Program-made: the position numbers and the translations under genes | NCBI GenBank assembly: GCA_020831775.1 | Contig: JAFIFZ010000055.1 | Span: 18,894 to 82,893, forward strand | Origin: Phycisphaerales bacterium | GTDB taxonomy: Bacteria > Planctomycetota > Phycisphaerae > Phycisphaerales > UBA1924 | DNA: 64,000 nt | Direction: 5' to 3' | Notes under the pieces: generated by a model | The model's database searches: none | Told to the model about the DNA's origin: nothing | Seen by the model: only the letters and a program-made list of their open reading frames with translations | In this document: in pieces, positions 53,220-61,431 of the stretch | How the letters are laid out: each line of letters opens with the position of its first letter | Numbering within the stretch: position 1 is the first letter of the stretch

Positions 53220-54002
53220 ATGAGTTCAACACGAACAATGACGCCGATCTGTACGGCACTCGCGGCAATCCTGCTCTGCGCCGGATCACCGACCCACGCG
53301 ATCGGCAGCACCATCTTGGAGACAGCCCAGAGCTTCAGCGTGCTCGCCGGCACGACGGTGACCAACACCGGCCCGACCCTCGTCACCGGAGACATCGGCG
53401 TCTGGCCGAGCGACGCCGACATTCACCTCCCGCCCAGCATCACGATGGGAACGGTCCACATCGGCAACGCGACGGCGCAGCGGGCCCATGCCGACGCTGT
53501 CACCGCTTACAACGACCTCGCGGGCAGAACGACGACCCAGACTCTGACGGGGACGGACCTCGGAGGCATGACGCTTACACCGGGCGTGTACACATTCTCG
53601 TCGGCCGCCTTCCTGAACGGCCGGCTGACGCTGGACGCGCAGGGCGACCCCAACGCGCAGTTCGTCTTCCAGATGGGCAGCACGCTCATCACCGCGAAAG
53701 ACTCGTCGGTGGTCGGCATCAACGGCGCAAGCGGCAGCGAAGTCTTCTGGCAGGTTGGTGATTCGGCGACACTCGGCGCAGACACGGACTTCATCGGCAA
53801 CATCGTCGCCAATACCAACATTACATTGGAAACGGGCGCCGAGGTCATCGCCGGCAGGGCCCTCGCACTGACCGGCGCGGTCATGCTGGACACGAACTTC
53901 ATCGATTCGACCATTTCCAATCTCACGATCATCCCGCTGCCCGCCGGCGCCGGCCTTGCGGGGCTCGGCCTGGGACTTGTTGCGGTACGCCGACGGCGCT
54001 GA
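53220..54002 (+). CDS. Ice-binding-like protein (DUF3494) with C-terminal sorting signal, copy 1
   Basis: 260 residues. After a Sec signal peptide (TALAAILLCAGSPTHA) comes an IBP/DUF3494 fold: SFSVLAGTTVTNTGPTLVTG, GDIGVWPS, TAYNDLAGR, LTPGVYTFSSAAFLNGRLTL, ANAQFVFQMGSTL-type strands and SEVFWQVGDSATLGADTDF. This family forms a flat-faced beta-solenoid that binds ice or serves as an adhesin module. The end IIPLPAGAGLAGLGLGLVAV followed by RRRR is a PEP-CTERM-like sorting tail: motif, hydrophobic helix, basic cluster. GAGAGAG lies before the ATG at 53220. Close tandem paralogue of the gene at 54424. Confidence 0.9.
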   Translation: MSSTRTMTPICTALAAILLCAGSPTHAIGSTILETAQSFSVLAGTTVTNTGPTLVTGDIGVWPSDADIHLPPSITMGTVHIGNATAQRAHADAVTAYNDLAGRTTTQTLTGTDLGGMTLTPGVYTFSSAAFLNGRLTLDAQGDPNAQFVFQMGSTLITAKDSSVVGINGASGSEVFWQVGDSATLGADTDFIGNIVANTNITLETGAEVIAGRALALTGAVMLDTNFIDSTISNLTIIPLPAGAGLAGLGLGLVAVRRRR

Positions 54003-54151
54003 ATCACACAGCACATCCGAATGGACGGCTCGGCGAGACAACAACTAAAGCCTCGCCGCATCTCAACGCAGCGTTTGCGCAGGCGCCGATTCCTGCGGCA
54101 TCGCGGCGCCGGTGCAATTATGGCAGCACACTTCTGCTCATCCATTAGGCA

Positions 54152-54231
54152 GCACAAGTACGCAGCGGTTCCTCAGACTCTTCTCCTCAGTGTTTGTGGA
54201 CACCGCGTCTACGGGTATAACCCGATTGTAT
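54152..54231 (+). promoter_or_regulatory. Conserved upstream element, copy 2, before ice-binding-like gene 2
   Basis: GCACAAGTACGCAGCG at 54152 and, 60 nt on, CGGGTATAACCCG (54212-54224; CGGGT/ACCCG arms, 3-nt loop) followed by ATTGTAT. It matches copy 1 at 52982-53062 in both blocks and in spacing. Within the second block the arms changed together with symmetry kept, which favours a functional palindrome or hairpin. Nothing else was recognised in the 54003-54423 gap. Confidence 0.5.
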
Positions 54232-54423
54232 GAGGACAAAGAAATGCGAACATACGGATGGTCGGTTGCCTTCGCTGCGTCGGCTGTGGAATCACACCCA
54301 GTTGATTGTCGCGTCGCACCAGACGCCGGATGAGTGGAGCTCATCGAAACAAATCTGACGATCGCTCGGACGCGTGTCCGGAGCAGCTAGAACCATCTTG
54401 GTTCACGAAAGGGAGTGAGCGAT

Positions 54424-55194
54424 ATGAATGTAATGCGAACGAAAACGCCAATCTTTACGGCCATCGCAGGCATCCTGCTCTGCGCCGGCGCAGCGCCGCA
54501 GGCGATGGGCCATTCCATCTTGGGTTCCGCGTGGAACTTCAGCGTGCTTGGCGGCTCAACGGTGACCAACACCGGCTCGACCGTCCTCACCGGGGACCTG
54601 GGCGTATGGCCGGGAACCTCGGCCACCGGCTTCCCACCCGGCATCGTCCAGGGAGCGCAGCACATCGGCAACGCAACAGCGCAGCAAGCCCAAGCCGATG
54701 CCCTCACCGCCTACAACGACCTCGCGGGCAGGGCGCCTACCCAGGATCTGACGGGGCAGGATCTCGGCGGCTTGACGCTCACGCCCGGCGTGTACTCATT
54801 CTCGTCGTCGGCCTTCCTGACCGGGACGCTGACGCTGGACGCGCAGGGAGACCCCAACGCGCAGTTCATCTTCCAGATGGGCAGCACACTCATCAGCGCG
54901 AGCGACTCGTCGGTTGTCGGCATCAACGGCGCAAGCGGTTGCGATGTGTTCTGGCAGGTCGGCAGTTCTGCGACCCTCGGCACAAACACGGACTTCATGG
55001 GCTATATCGTTGCGAACACCAGCATCACAATGACCACCGGGGCTTCGATCTTCGGCGGCAGCGCCCTCGCCCTCAACGGCGCTGTCACGCTGGACAACAA
55101 TTTCATTGACTCGCTTGTCTGCATCCCGCTGCCTTCCGGCGCCGGCCTGGCGGGTCTCGGCCTTGGCCTCGTGGCGCTGCGTCGGCGACGCTAA
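54424..55194 (+). CDS. Ice-binding-like protein (DUF3494) with C-terminal sorting signal, copy 2
   Basis: 256 residues, closely similar to the gene at 53220 over its whole length: signal peptide, WNFSVLGGSTVTNTGSTVLT, GDLGVWPGTSATGFPPG, ALTAYNDLAGR, LTPGVYSFSSSAFLTGTLTL, QFIFQMGSTLISASDSSVVG and the tail CIPLPSGAGLAGLGLGLVAL plus RRRR. One difference is Cys in GASGCDVFWQV where copy 1 has Ser. The ATG at 54424 is 8 nt after GGGAG; a GTG at 54415 is too close to that site. A strong terminator follows, so the pair seems to end here. Secreted and probably surface-anchored; the ice or surface-binding role is by family only. Confidence 0.9.
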   Translation: MNVMRTKTPIFTAIAGILLCAGAAPQAMGHSILGSAWNFSVLGGSTVTNTGSTVLTGDLGVWPGTSATGFPPGIVQGAQHIGNATAQQAQADALTAYNDLAGRAPTQDLTGQDLGGLTLTPGVYSFSSSAFLTGTLTLDAQGDPNAQFIFQMGSTLISASDSSVVGINGASGCDVFWQVGSSATLGTNTDFMGYIVANTSITMTTGASIFGGSALALNGAVTLDNNFIDSLVCIPLPSGAGLAGLGLGLVALRRRR

Positions 55195-55263
55195 ACCGAG
55201 CATCGCGGCCGGCGATTCTGGTTTTGTTCGATCCGACCGCTCATTCAACCAACAGATCCTCTG

Positions 55264-55304
55264 CGATCCGGGCCTGTGACAATCACGGGCCCGGATCGGT
55301 TTGT
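55264..55304 (+). terminator. Strong rho-independent terminator after the ice-binding-like genes
   Basis: CGATCCGGGCC (55264-55274) pairs with GGCCCGGATCG (55288-55298). The stem continues inward TGTGA/TCACG with one G-T pair, leaving a CAA loop: about 16 pairs. GTTTGT follows. It separates the ice-binding-like genes from the SDR gene. Confidence 0.8.
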
Positions 55305-55330
55305 ATGGATCAGGGCCATACCCTCGCTCC

Positions 55331-56119
55331 ATGAATCTCGACCTTTCAGGAAGGCGTGCCCTGGTTTGCGGGGCGACGCAGGGCATCGGGCGGGCTGCGG
55401 CGATCCAGCTCGCGCAGCTCGGGGCGTCCGTGACGCTGGCCGCTCGCGATGAAGGACGCCTCGCCGAGACCGTTTCGGTCCTCCCCGCTGACGCCGGGCA
55501 GGAGCACGGGTGGTTCGCCGCGGACTTTGCCGATCCCGACGCGGTCGGCGAGGGCGTGCGGGGCGTCCTGGACGCCGGACGCACCTACGCGATCCTGGTC
55601 AACAACACCGGGGGCCCGGCGGCGGGGCGGGCGATCGACGCCTCGGTCGGCGCGTTCATCGAGGCGTTCCGCATGCACCTCGCCTCGTCGCAGACGCTCG
55701 TGCAGGCGCTCGTCCCGGGGATGCGGGCGGCGGGCTACGGCCGGATCGTCAATGTCATCTCGACCTCCGTGCGCCAGCCGATCCCGGGGCTGGGCGTCTC
55801 CAACACCGTGCGCGGGGCGGTGGCGAGCTGGGCCAAGACCCTCTCGATGGAGCTCGGGCCCGACGCGATCACCGTCAACAACATCCTGCCGGGCTACACC
55901 GAGACCCAACGCCTCGAAAGCCTCATCCGCACCAAGGCCCAGAAGGGCGGGACCAGCGAGGACCAGGTGCGTCGCGAGATGCTCGCGCAGATCCCGCTCG
56001 GGCGGTTCGCCAGCGCCGAGGAGACGGCCGCGGCAATCGCCTTCCTCTGCTCGCCGGCGGCGGGGTACATCACAGGCCAAAGCATCTGCGTCGACGGCGG
56101 CCGAACGCAGACGATTTAG
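55331..56119 (+). CDS. SDR-family oxidoreductase, atypical (FabG-like)
   Basis: 262 residues with a Rossmann fold: ALVCGATQGIGRAAAIQLAQ (TGxxxGIG variant), LVNNTGGPAAG (NNxG) and the C-terminal YITGQSICVDGGRTQTI of FabG-like enzymes. The active-site YxxxK is not present: the aligned place reads GVSNTVRGAVASWAKTL, with Ser and Arg instead of Tyr and Lys, after the usual NVISTSV. This variant is known from a BKR-like SDR subgroup whose catalysis differs or is lost. It opens a short cluster with an aldehyde dehydrogenase and a RidA-type protein. The ATG at 55331 is preferred over a longer frame from 55301. Confidence 0.88.
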   Translation: MNLDLSGRRALVCGATQGIGRAAAIQLAQLGASVTLAARDEGRLAETVSVLPADAGQEHGWFAADFADPDAVGEGVRGVLDAGRTYAILVNNTGGPAAGRAIDASVGAFIEAFRMHLASSQTLVQALVPGMRAAGYGRIVNVISTSVRQPIPGLGVSNTVRGAVASWAKTLSMELGPDAITVNNILPGYTETQRLESLIRTKAQKGGTSEDQVRREMLAQIPLGRFASAEETAAAIAFLCSPAAGYITGQSICVDGGRTQTI

Positions 56120-56189
56120 CCCGGGCAAGGCCCGGGCGGGCGCAGGGAGCTGGGCGCGGGGCGCAGGGTCGCCCGCCGACGGCGGGCGA
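56119..56189 (+). other. Two strong hairpins between the SDR and aldehyde dehydrogenase genes
   Basis: First: GCCCGGGC (56119-56126) with GCCCGGGC (56130-56137), 3-nt loop, directly at the SDR stop. Second: TCGCCCGCC (56169-56177) with GGCGGGCGA (56181-56189), 3-nt loop. No T-runs follow. They may be attenuating structures or remains of a dispersed palindromic repeat. Confidence 0.5.
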
Positions 56190-56228
56190 GAGCAGGTGAC
56201 GGCTGTGAACCCGTCTCTCCGTCTCTTC

Positions 56229-56261
56229 CCCCCCTCGGTGCCTCTGTGCCTTCGTGCCTCC
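56229..56261 (+). repeat. Tandem GTGCCT(C/T)(T/C) octamer stretch
   Basis: Just before the aldehyde dehydrogenase the sequence reads GGTGCCTCTGTGCCTTCGTGCCTCC: three GTGCCTNN octamers in a pyrimidine-rich tract. Similar short tandem stretches (GTGCCTCTGTGCCTTCGTG...) are found dispersed between genes in many environmental bacteria, from memory; their function is unknown. Confidence 0.5.
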
Positions 56262-56288
56262 CCATCCCCTCCCCCACTACACTCCCCC

Positions 56289-57731
56289 GTGATCCGATTC
56301 CGCAACTACATCGGGGGCAAGTTCGTCGATGCGGCCGAGGGGCGGACGCTGGAAGTCGTCGAGCCCGCGGCGGGGTCCGCCTACGCGACCGCCGCCGACT
56401 CCGGCCCGGCAGATGTCGAGGCGGCGGTCAAGGCCGCCTCGCTGGCCTTCCCCGCGTGGGCGGCAACGCACGTCCAAGAGCGGTCGCGCCTCATTGAGCG
56501 ACTGGCGAACCTCATCGAGGACCGGTTGGAAGACCTCGCCAGGGCCGAATCGATCGACACCGGCAAGCCCATCTCGCTGGCGCGGCGGGTGGACATCCCG
56601 CGTGCGGCGGCAAACTTCCGCTACTTCGCCGGGGCCGTGCTGCACACCCGGAGCGATCTGCATGAAGGACAGGCGGGATTCAACTGGACACTTCGCCGCC
56701 CTCGCGGGGTCGCGGGGCTGATCTCGCCCTGGAACCTGCCGCTGTACCTTTTGACCTGGAAGATCGCCCCGGCGCTCGCGACGGGCAACACCGTGGTCGC
56801 CAAGCCCAGCGAGGTGACGCCGGCGACCGCTGCGCTGCTCTGCGAGCTCGCGGCCGAGGCGGGCCTGCCCCCGGGCGTGCTGAACATCGTCCACGGGCTC
56901 GGCGACCGGGCCGGCGCGGCGCTGGTGAATCACCCCGATGTGCCGACGATCTCGTTCACCGGCAGCACCGGCGTCGGACGCTGGATCGCTGAGCACGCCG
57001 GCACCCGGCTCAAGCGAGTCAGCCTCGAGCTCGGCGGCAAAAACCCGTTTGTGGTCTTTGCAGACTCGGATGTTGACGCGGCGATCGCGACGGCTTGCCG
57101 TGCGGCGTTTACCAACCAGGGCCAGATCTGCCTCTGCGGGTCGCGGATGATCGTTGAGCGGTCTGTCTACGACCGGTTTGTCGAGGGACTGATCGATGGG
57201 GCGAAGGCGCTGAAGATCGGCGACCCACTCGATGACGCCACAGACTTCGGTTCGCTGGTCTCCCGCCCCCACCACGCCAAGGTCGCCCAGGCGGTCGAGC
57301 AGGCGAAGGCCCTCGGCGGCGAGGTGCTCGTCGGCGGCGGCCCGCCCGCGGACCTGCCCGAACGCTGCCGCGAGGGGTGGTTTTACGCCCCGACGGTGAT
57401 CGCCGGGCTGGCGCCGGACTGCGCCGTGGAGCAGGAAGAAATCTTCGGCCCCGTGGTCAGCGTCCGGGCGTTTGATGGGGAAGAGGAGGCGTTGCGGCTG
57501 GCGAACGCGACGCCGTACGGCCTGGCGTCGGTCCTGTTTACCGGCGACCTGAACCGGGCGCGACGCGTGAGCGAACAGATCCGGGCGGGGATCGTGTGGG
57601 TCAACTGCTGGATGCTCCGCGACCTGCGGACGCCGTTCGGGGGCGCCGGGCAGTCCGGCGTCGGGCGCGAGGGGGGTGAGGAGGCGTTGAAGTTCTTCAC
57701 CGAGCCCAAGAATGTCTGCATCGGGCCTTGA
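56289..57731 (+). CDS. Aldehyde dehydrogenase, ALDH8 / 2-aminomuconate semialdehyde dehydrogenase-like
   Basis: NAD(P)-dependent oxidation of an aldehyde to the acid. 480 residues. Motifs: GVAGLISPWNLPLYLLTWKI, SFTGSTGVGRWI (cofactor loop), catalytic Glu in VSLELGGKNPF, catalytic Cys in NQGQICLCGSRMIVE, and EEIFGPVVSVRAF. The GQICLC form of the cysteine motif is typical of ALDH8 and of 2-hydroxymuconate/2-aminomuconate semialdehyde dehydrogenases. The neighbouring RidA-type deaminase supports a 2-aminomuconate step. The start is a GTG (56289) without a clear ribosome site, about 170 nt after the SDR stop; the upstream frame is non-homologous. Confidence 0.9.
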   Translation: MIRFRNYIGGKFVDAAEGRTLEVVEPAAGSAYATAADSGPADVEAAVKAASLAFPAWAATHVQERSRLIERLANLIEDRLEDLARAESIDTGKPISLARRVDIPRAAANFRYFAGAVLHTRSDLHEGQAGFNWTLRRPRGVAGLISPWNLPLYLLTWKIAPALATGNTVVAKPSEVTPATAALLCELAAEAGLPPGVLNIVHGLGDRAGAALVNHPDVPTISFTGSTGVGRWIAEHAGTRLKRVSLELGGKNPFVVFADSDVDAAIATACRAAFTNQGQICLCGSRMIVERSVYDRFVEGLIDGAKALKIGDPLDDATDFGSLVSRPHHAKVAQAVEQAKALGGEVLVGGGPPADLPERCREGWFYAPTVIAGLAPDCAVEQEEIFGPVVSVRAFDGEEEALRLANATPYGLASVLFTGDLNRARRVSEQIRAGIVWVNCWMLRDLRTPFGGAGQSGVGREGGEEALKFFTEPKNVCIGP

Positions 57732-57781
57732 GCCGCGAGCGATGACGCATGAGGGGCGGGGAAGAAGGGAGCGATGGACGC

Positions 57782-58216
57782 ATGGCACGACCGATCGAAA
57801 CTCAAGAGACGCACACCAGCGAAGTGGCGCCCGAGCCCGTCGGCCCCTATCCGCACGCGCGGCGCGTCGGCAACCTGCTGTTTCTCTCCGGGCTCGGCCC
57901 GCGCAAGCGCGGCAGCAAAGAGATCCCCGGCGTCACAGTGAACGAACGAGGCGAGGTGGTCGACCACGACATCGAGGTGCAGACACGGTCGGTGCTCGAA
58001 AACATCCGCATCGTGCTGGAGGAGGCCGGGTCGTCCTGGGACCAGATCGTCGATGTGACCTGCTTCCTGACCGACATGAAGCGTGACTTCGCGGGCTTCA
58101 ACAAGGTCTACGGCGAGCACTTCACCGACAACCGCCCGACACGGACGACGGTCGAGGTCGGCGCCCTGCCGACGCCCATCGCGGTTGAACTCAAGATCAT
58201 CGCGACGATCGAGTAA
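57782..58216 (+). CDS. RidA-family protein, 2-aminomuconate deaminase-like
   Basis: 144 residues of the YjgF/RidA trimeric fold. Conserved features: PVGPYPHARRVGNLLFLSG, the central QTRSVLENIRIVLEEAG, VTCFLTDMKRDFAGFNKVYG and the active-site Arg in NRPTRTTVEVGALP with the late Glu in VELKIIATIE. Together with the preceding ALDH8-like gene it suggests deamination of 2-aminomuconate to 4-oxalocrotonate, part of 3-hydroxyanthranilate/kynurenine breakdown; other RidA enzymes just hydrolyse reactive enamines. GGGAG lies about 10 nt before the ATG at 57782, 50 nt after the ALDH stop. Confidence 0.87.
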   Translation: MARPIETQETHTSEVAPEPVGPYPHARRVGNLLFLSGLGPRKRGSKEIPGVTVNERGEVVDHDIEVQTRSVLENIRIVLEEAGSSWDQIVDVTCFLTDMKRDFAGFNKVYGEHFTDNRPTRTTVEVGALPTPIAVELKIIATIE

Positions 58217-58238
58217 CGAAAGTCGCCCGAGAGTGCCC

Positions 58239-59267
58239 ATGCCGACGGAACGAGGGCGAGCCAGATGCAGCAGGAACCGGCGACGAACGCCGGGGAGCGG
58301 CGTCTTGCTCTCGTTGCTCGGCACGCTCTTTGTGGCGCAGGGTTGCCGCAGCCTTGAGCCCGTGATGCCCGCGGCGATGATCCGACCGATCACGGTTTCG
58401 ACGAATGAGTTCACAGGCTCGTCGAGCCTGCTGAGCGGGTTCGACATCGATCGTGCGCACGCCTCGCTTAAGCCCGGGGACAGCGCGCTGGTTGGTGTGC
58501 TGGCGGAGATCGACGGTCGTCGCAGCGTGCACTACATGCTCGTCGCGCGACAGGAAACCGATAGTACTTCCAGCGGCGTACAGACCTGGCGCCGGACAAT
58601 CGGCGGGCCGAACCTTCCAGCTTCATACATCGGCTTGCGCGTGCCGCTGGTGATCGATGTGTACGACGAGCAGGGGCGGCGGATCGAACGCAGCGAGCAG
58701 TCGCCCCCGGACCTCTTGCTGGGCGATCCCCTCTACCGTCTCGCGGCATGGGTCACGGCGCTTGGACCTGAGATCGCGACCAGGGCCGCCGAAGCCAACG
58801 AGCACGACGAGATCCCGCTGCTGCAACTGCCCGACGACGCGGCGTTGGGCATCATCGCGGTCGAGCAGTTTGCTCAGGTGATCGGCGACCTGACGACGAT
58901 GCGCCGGACACTGATGCCCGTGATCAGCCGGCCGCCGCTGCTGAGCCTCCTCCTGGGCGACCGGACGGTTCGGATCGTCATCACCCCCGGAGGCTTCGGC
59001 CCGGAGCGGCGTCGCTTCGGGGAAGACGAGCTGATCGTCTACGGCGTCCCGATCGAGGTGCGGATCGGCGAGCATGTCGCCCTCCAGGCCCGCCTGCTGA
59101 TCGCAGAGCCCGCGGGCCCGAACACGCTGCTCGGCGGCATCACAGAACTCCACGCCCAACACCCCCACCGCCCGGAGCAACGGGCCCTGATCCGCCTGCT
59201 CGCGGCCAGGCGAGGCCCGCCGCCGCAAGAGCAGGTCTCGACCGTGCCCGGCAAGGGTGAGCAATAG
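58239..59267 (+). CDS. Putative lipoprotein of unknown function
   Basis: 342 residues. Basic N-terminus, then GVLLSLLGTLFVAQGC, a signal with a possible lipidation Cys (AQGC). The rest has no family I recognise: STNEFTGSSSLLSGFDIDRA, RRSVHYMLVARQETDS, PASYIGLRVPLVIDVYDEQG and ERRRFGEDELIVYGVPIEV. It begins 22 nt after the RidA gene and is likely co-transcribed, although the proteins look unrelated in role. The 169-nt gap after it shows only a weak GGCTC/GAGCC hairpin. Confidence 0.65.
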   Translation: MPTERGRARCSRNRRRTPGSGVLLSLLGTLFVAQGCRSLEPVMPAAMIRPITVSTNEFTGSSSLLSGFDIDRAHASLKPGDSALVGVLAEIDGRRSVHYMLVARQETDSTSSGVQTWRRTIGGPNLPASYIGLRVPLVIDVYDEQGRRIERSEQSPPDLLLGDPLYRLAAWVTALGPEIATRAAEANEHDEIPLLQLPDDAALGIIAVEQFAQVIGDLTTMRRTLMPVISRPPLLSLLLGDRTVRIVITPGGFGPERRRFGEDELIVYGVPIEVRIGEHVALQARLLIAEPAGPNTLLGGITELHAQHPHRPEQRALIRLLAARRGPPPQEQVSTVPGKGEQ

Positions 59268-59436
59268 TCACCGGATCGATCTGCGTCCGAAATGTTCGAG
59301 GCTTCGGCTCTTTGGAGCCCCATTTCGTCCAGTTTACGCCGCCGACCGCCGACCGCCAACTCCATTAGACTTCGCTCTGCCCGGCCCCTTCGATCGAGGG
59401 GCCAAGTCGTTTCCACCGATGGAGGGAAGCTCTGCG

Positions 59437-61137
59437 ATGGCGGCACGATCACCACAGAAGACACAGGAATCGACCGCGCCGCCCCCCGCCGAGCCTTCCA
59501 GTCGTCCGCGTCTGATCCCGTCGCTGACTCTGCGGCTGTGTATCGCCGGCGTCCTGCTGGGGACCGTCTTTTTCGCATTCTCGCTCACCCCGTCTCTCGT
59601 GCCCCGTCCTTCGGCCGTGCAAGGCGTGCTCTCGGGTCTCTCCTTCGCGGCCGGGTACGCCATCGGTGCCGCGGGCTACTGGCTCTGGGTCAATCTCCAT
59701 CTCCCCACCACTCGCCCGCGAGCCACACGCATCATCCAGCGTGTCGCGTTCGCGGTGTGCCTGCTCGCAGCCGCGACCTACCTCTGGCAGTCTGTCAGCT
59801 GGCAGAACTCGGTGCGCGCCATCATGGGCATGGAACCCGTCGACCGCGGGCTGCCCATCCTGCTCGGCCTGATCTCCGCCACGGTCTTCCTGCTCGTCCT
59901 CGGTCTGACCCGGCTTTTTTGGTGGGTGTTTCGACGACTCTCCCTGTTGCTGCGCCGGTTCATCCCCGCCCGTGTTTCGCACATCGTCGGCGTGGTCGTG
60001 ACCGCATGGATCTTCTGGTCTGTCATCGATGGTGTGCTGATCAACACCCTGCTCCGCGCCGCCGACCGGTCCTTCCAGCAGCTCGACGCCCTTATCGACC
60101 CGGACCTGCCCGTGCCGACCGATCCCGTTCAGACCGGAAGCGAGGAGTCACTGGTCCGCTGGGAGGATCTCGGCCGCAGTGGGCGGGAATTCGTCGCCGG
60201 CGGGCCGGACGCCGAGGAACTCGGCGCGTTCTTCGGGCAAGAAACGCCCGCCCCGGTCCGTGTCTATGTCGGCCTCAACGCCGCCGAAACCCCCGAGGAA
60301 CGGGCGCAACTCGCGCTGGAAGAACTGATCCGCGCCGGGGGGTTCGAGCGGTCTGTGCTCCTGCTCGTCACGCCGACAGGCACCGGCTGGGTCGACCCGG
60401 CCGCACAGGACACCTTCGAGTATCTCCACCGCGGCGACACCGCGACGGTCGCCGTCCAGTACTCCTACCTCAACAGCCCGCTCGTGCTGTTGACCCAGGC
60501 CGAGTACGGCGTCCAGACCGCCCGGGCTCTCTTCGCCGAGATCTACGGCCACTGGCGCACGCTGCCAAAGGATACTCGCCCGCGCCTCTACCTCTTCGGG
60601 CTCAGCCTCGGCTCGATCAACTCCGACCGTTCCTTCGACCTGTACGACATCATCGACGACCCGTTCGACGGCATCCTCTGGAGCGGCCCGCCTTTCCGGA
60701 ACCAGACTTGGGCCAACGTCACACGGGAGCGCGACCGGGGCTCAACCCAATGGCTCCCGACATTCCGCAGCGGGTCGGTGGTCCGTTTCATGAACCAGTC
60801 CGAGGGCCCGAACATCCCCGCCAGCCGATGGGGCGACTTCCGGATCCTCATCCTGCAATACGCGAGCGATCCGATCACATTCTTTAGCAGCGACGTCGCC
60901 TGGCGCGAGCCAGACTGGATGCGCCAACCCCGCGGCCCGGATGTTTCGCCCAAGCTGCGTTGGTACCCGGTGGTCACCATGCTCCACCTCGGCGCCGACA
61001 TGATCGTCGGCAACGCGCCGCCCGGCTTCGGACACACCTACGCCGCGACCGACTACATCGACGCCTGGCTCGCCCTGACCGAGCCCGCGGGATGGACCGA
61101 GGCGGACATCCAACGCCTCCGCGAGCGTTTCGACTGA
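59437..61137 (+). CDS. Membrane-anchored alpha/beta hydrolase (Abhydrolase_9 type)
   Basis: 566 residues. The N-terminal half has about four to five membrane helices (around residues 33-53, 60-90, 105-125, 135-160, 185-205) and the SLTPSLVPRPSAVQGVLSG motif typical of the Abhydrolase_9 N-terminal region. The C-terminal half carries the nucleophile elbow in FGLSLGSINS (Ser ~391), and possible Asp and His near YASDPITFFSS and GFGHTYAATDYIDAW (~531). The hydrolysed substrate in this family is not known to me. GGAGGGA lies about 10 nt before the ATG at 59437; a further ATG at 59419 is open. Single gene. Confidence 0.87.
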   Translation: MAARSPQKTQESTAPPPAEPSSRPRLIPSLTLRLCIAGVLLGTVFFAFSLTPSLVPRPSAVQGVLSGLSFAAGYAIGAAGYWLWVNLHLPTTRPRATRIIQRVAFAVCLLAAATYLWQSVSWQNSVRAIMGMEPVDRGLPILLGLISATVFLLVLGLTRLFWWVFRRLSLLLRRFIPARVSHIVGVVVTAWIFWSVIDGVLINTLLRAADRSFQQLDALIDPDLPVPTDPVQTGSEESLVRWEDLGRSGREFVAGGPDAEELGAFFGQETPAPVRVYVGLNAAETPEERAQLALEELIRAGGFERSVLLLVTPTGTGWVDPAAQDTFEYLHRGDTATVAVQYSYLNSPLVLLTQAEYGVQTARALFAEIYGHWRTLPKDTRPRLYLFGLSLGSINSDRSFDLYDIIDDPFDGILWSGPPFRNQTWANVTRERDRGSTQWLPTFRSGSVVRFMNQSEGPNIPASRWGDFRILILQYASDPITFFSSDVAWREPDWMRQPRGPDVSPKLRWYPVVTMLHLGADMIVGNAPPGFGHTYAATDYIDAWLALTEPAGWTEADIQRLRERFD

Positions 61138-61279
61138 GTCGCTCCGCTGACGCTGCGATCGTGCCGGTCGCGGCGCAACGGTCCCGCCGAAGCCCGGCAC
61201 GGCGCCTGTGTCGCTTGCTCTACAAAGTACAAGATCCGGCCCCCGCGGGCGGAAACGCTGTCCAACCCCGGAGACGGCA

Positions 61280-61322
61280 AGAGCCCCGCCAATCCTTGTT
61301 GCACAAGGACTTACGGGGCTCT
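61280..61322 (-). other. Long hairpin in the 3' trailer of tRNA-Gly
   Basis: AGAGCCCCG (61280-61288) pairs with CGGGGCTCT (61314-61322), and inside it TCCTTGT (61293-61299) pairs with ACAAGGA (61303-61309): 16 pairs with one 4/4 internal loop and a TGC loop. It starts 7 nt from the tRNA 3' end on its downstream side. No T-run, so it is possibly a processing or termination structure. Confidence 0.55.
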
Positions 61323-61329
61323 GATCCAA

Positions 61330-61401
61330 AGCGGGTGACCGGACTCGAACCGGCGACATTCAGCTTGGGAAGCTGACGTTCTACCACTGAACTACACCCG
61401 C
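61330..61401 (-). tRNA. tRNA-Gly (anticodon CCC)
   Basis: Cloverleaf on the minus strand: acceptor GCGGGTG/CACCCGC, D-arm GTTC-AGTGGTA-GAAC, anticodon arm TCAGC-TTCCCAA-GCTGA (anticodon CCC, reading GGG), variable ATGTC, T-arm with TTCGAGT. Discriminator base T; CCA is not encoded. It lies between the hydrolase gene and the integrase. Confidence 0.95.
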
Positions 61402-61431
61402 TACGGTGTCAAAAACCGGGTTGTCGCCTCG

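Noticed and set aside
61330..61401. tRNA-Gly 3' end as the integration target
   Set aside because: The integrase lies on the 5' side of the tRNA, whereas integration into a tRNA gene normally regenerates the 3' end. No duplicated tRNA 3' fragment is visible in the window.
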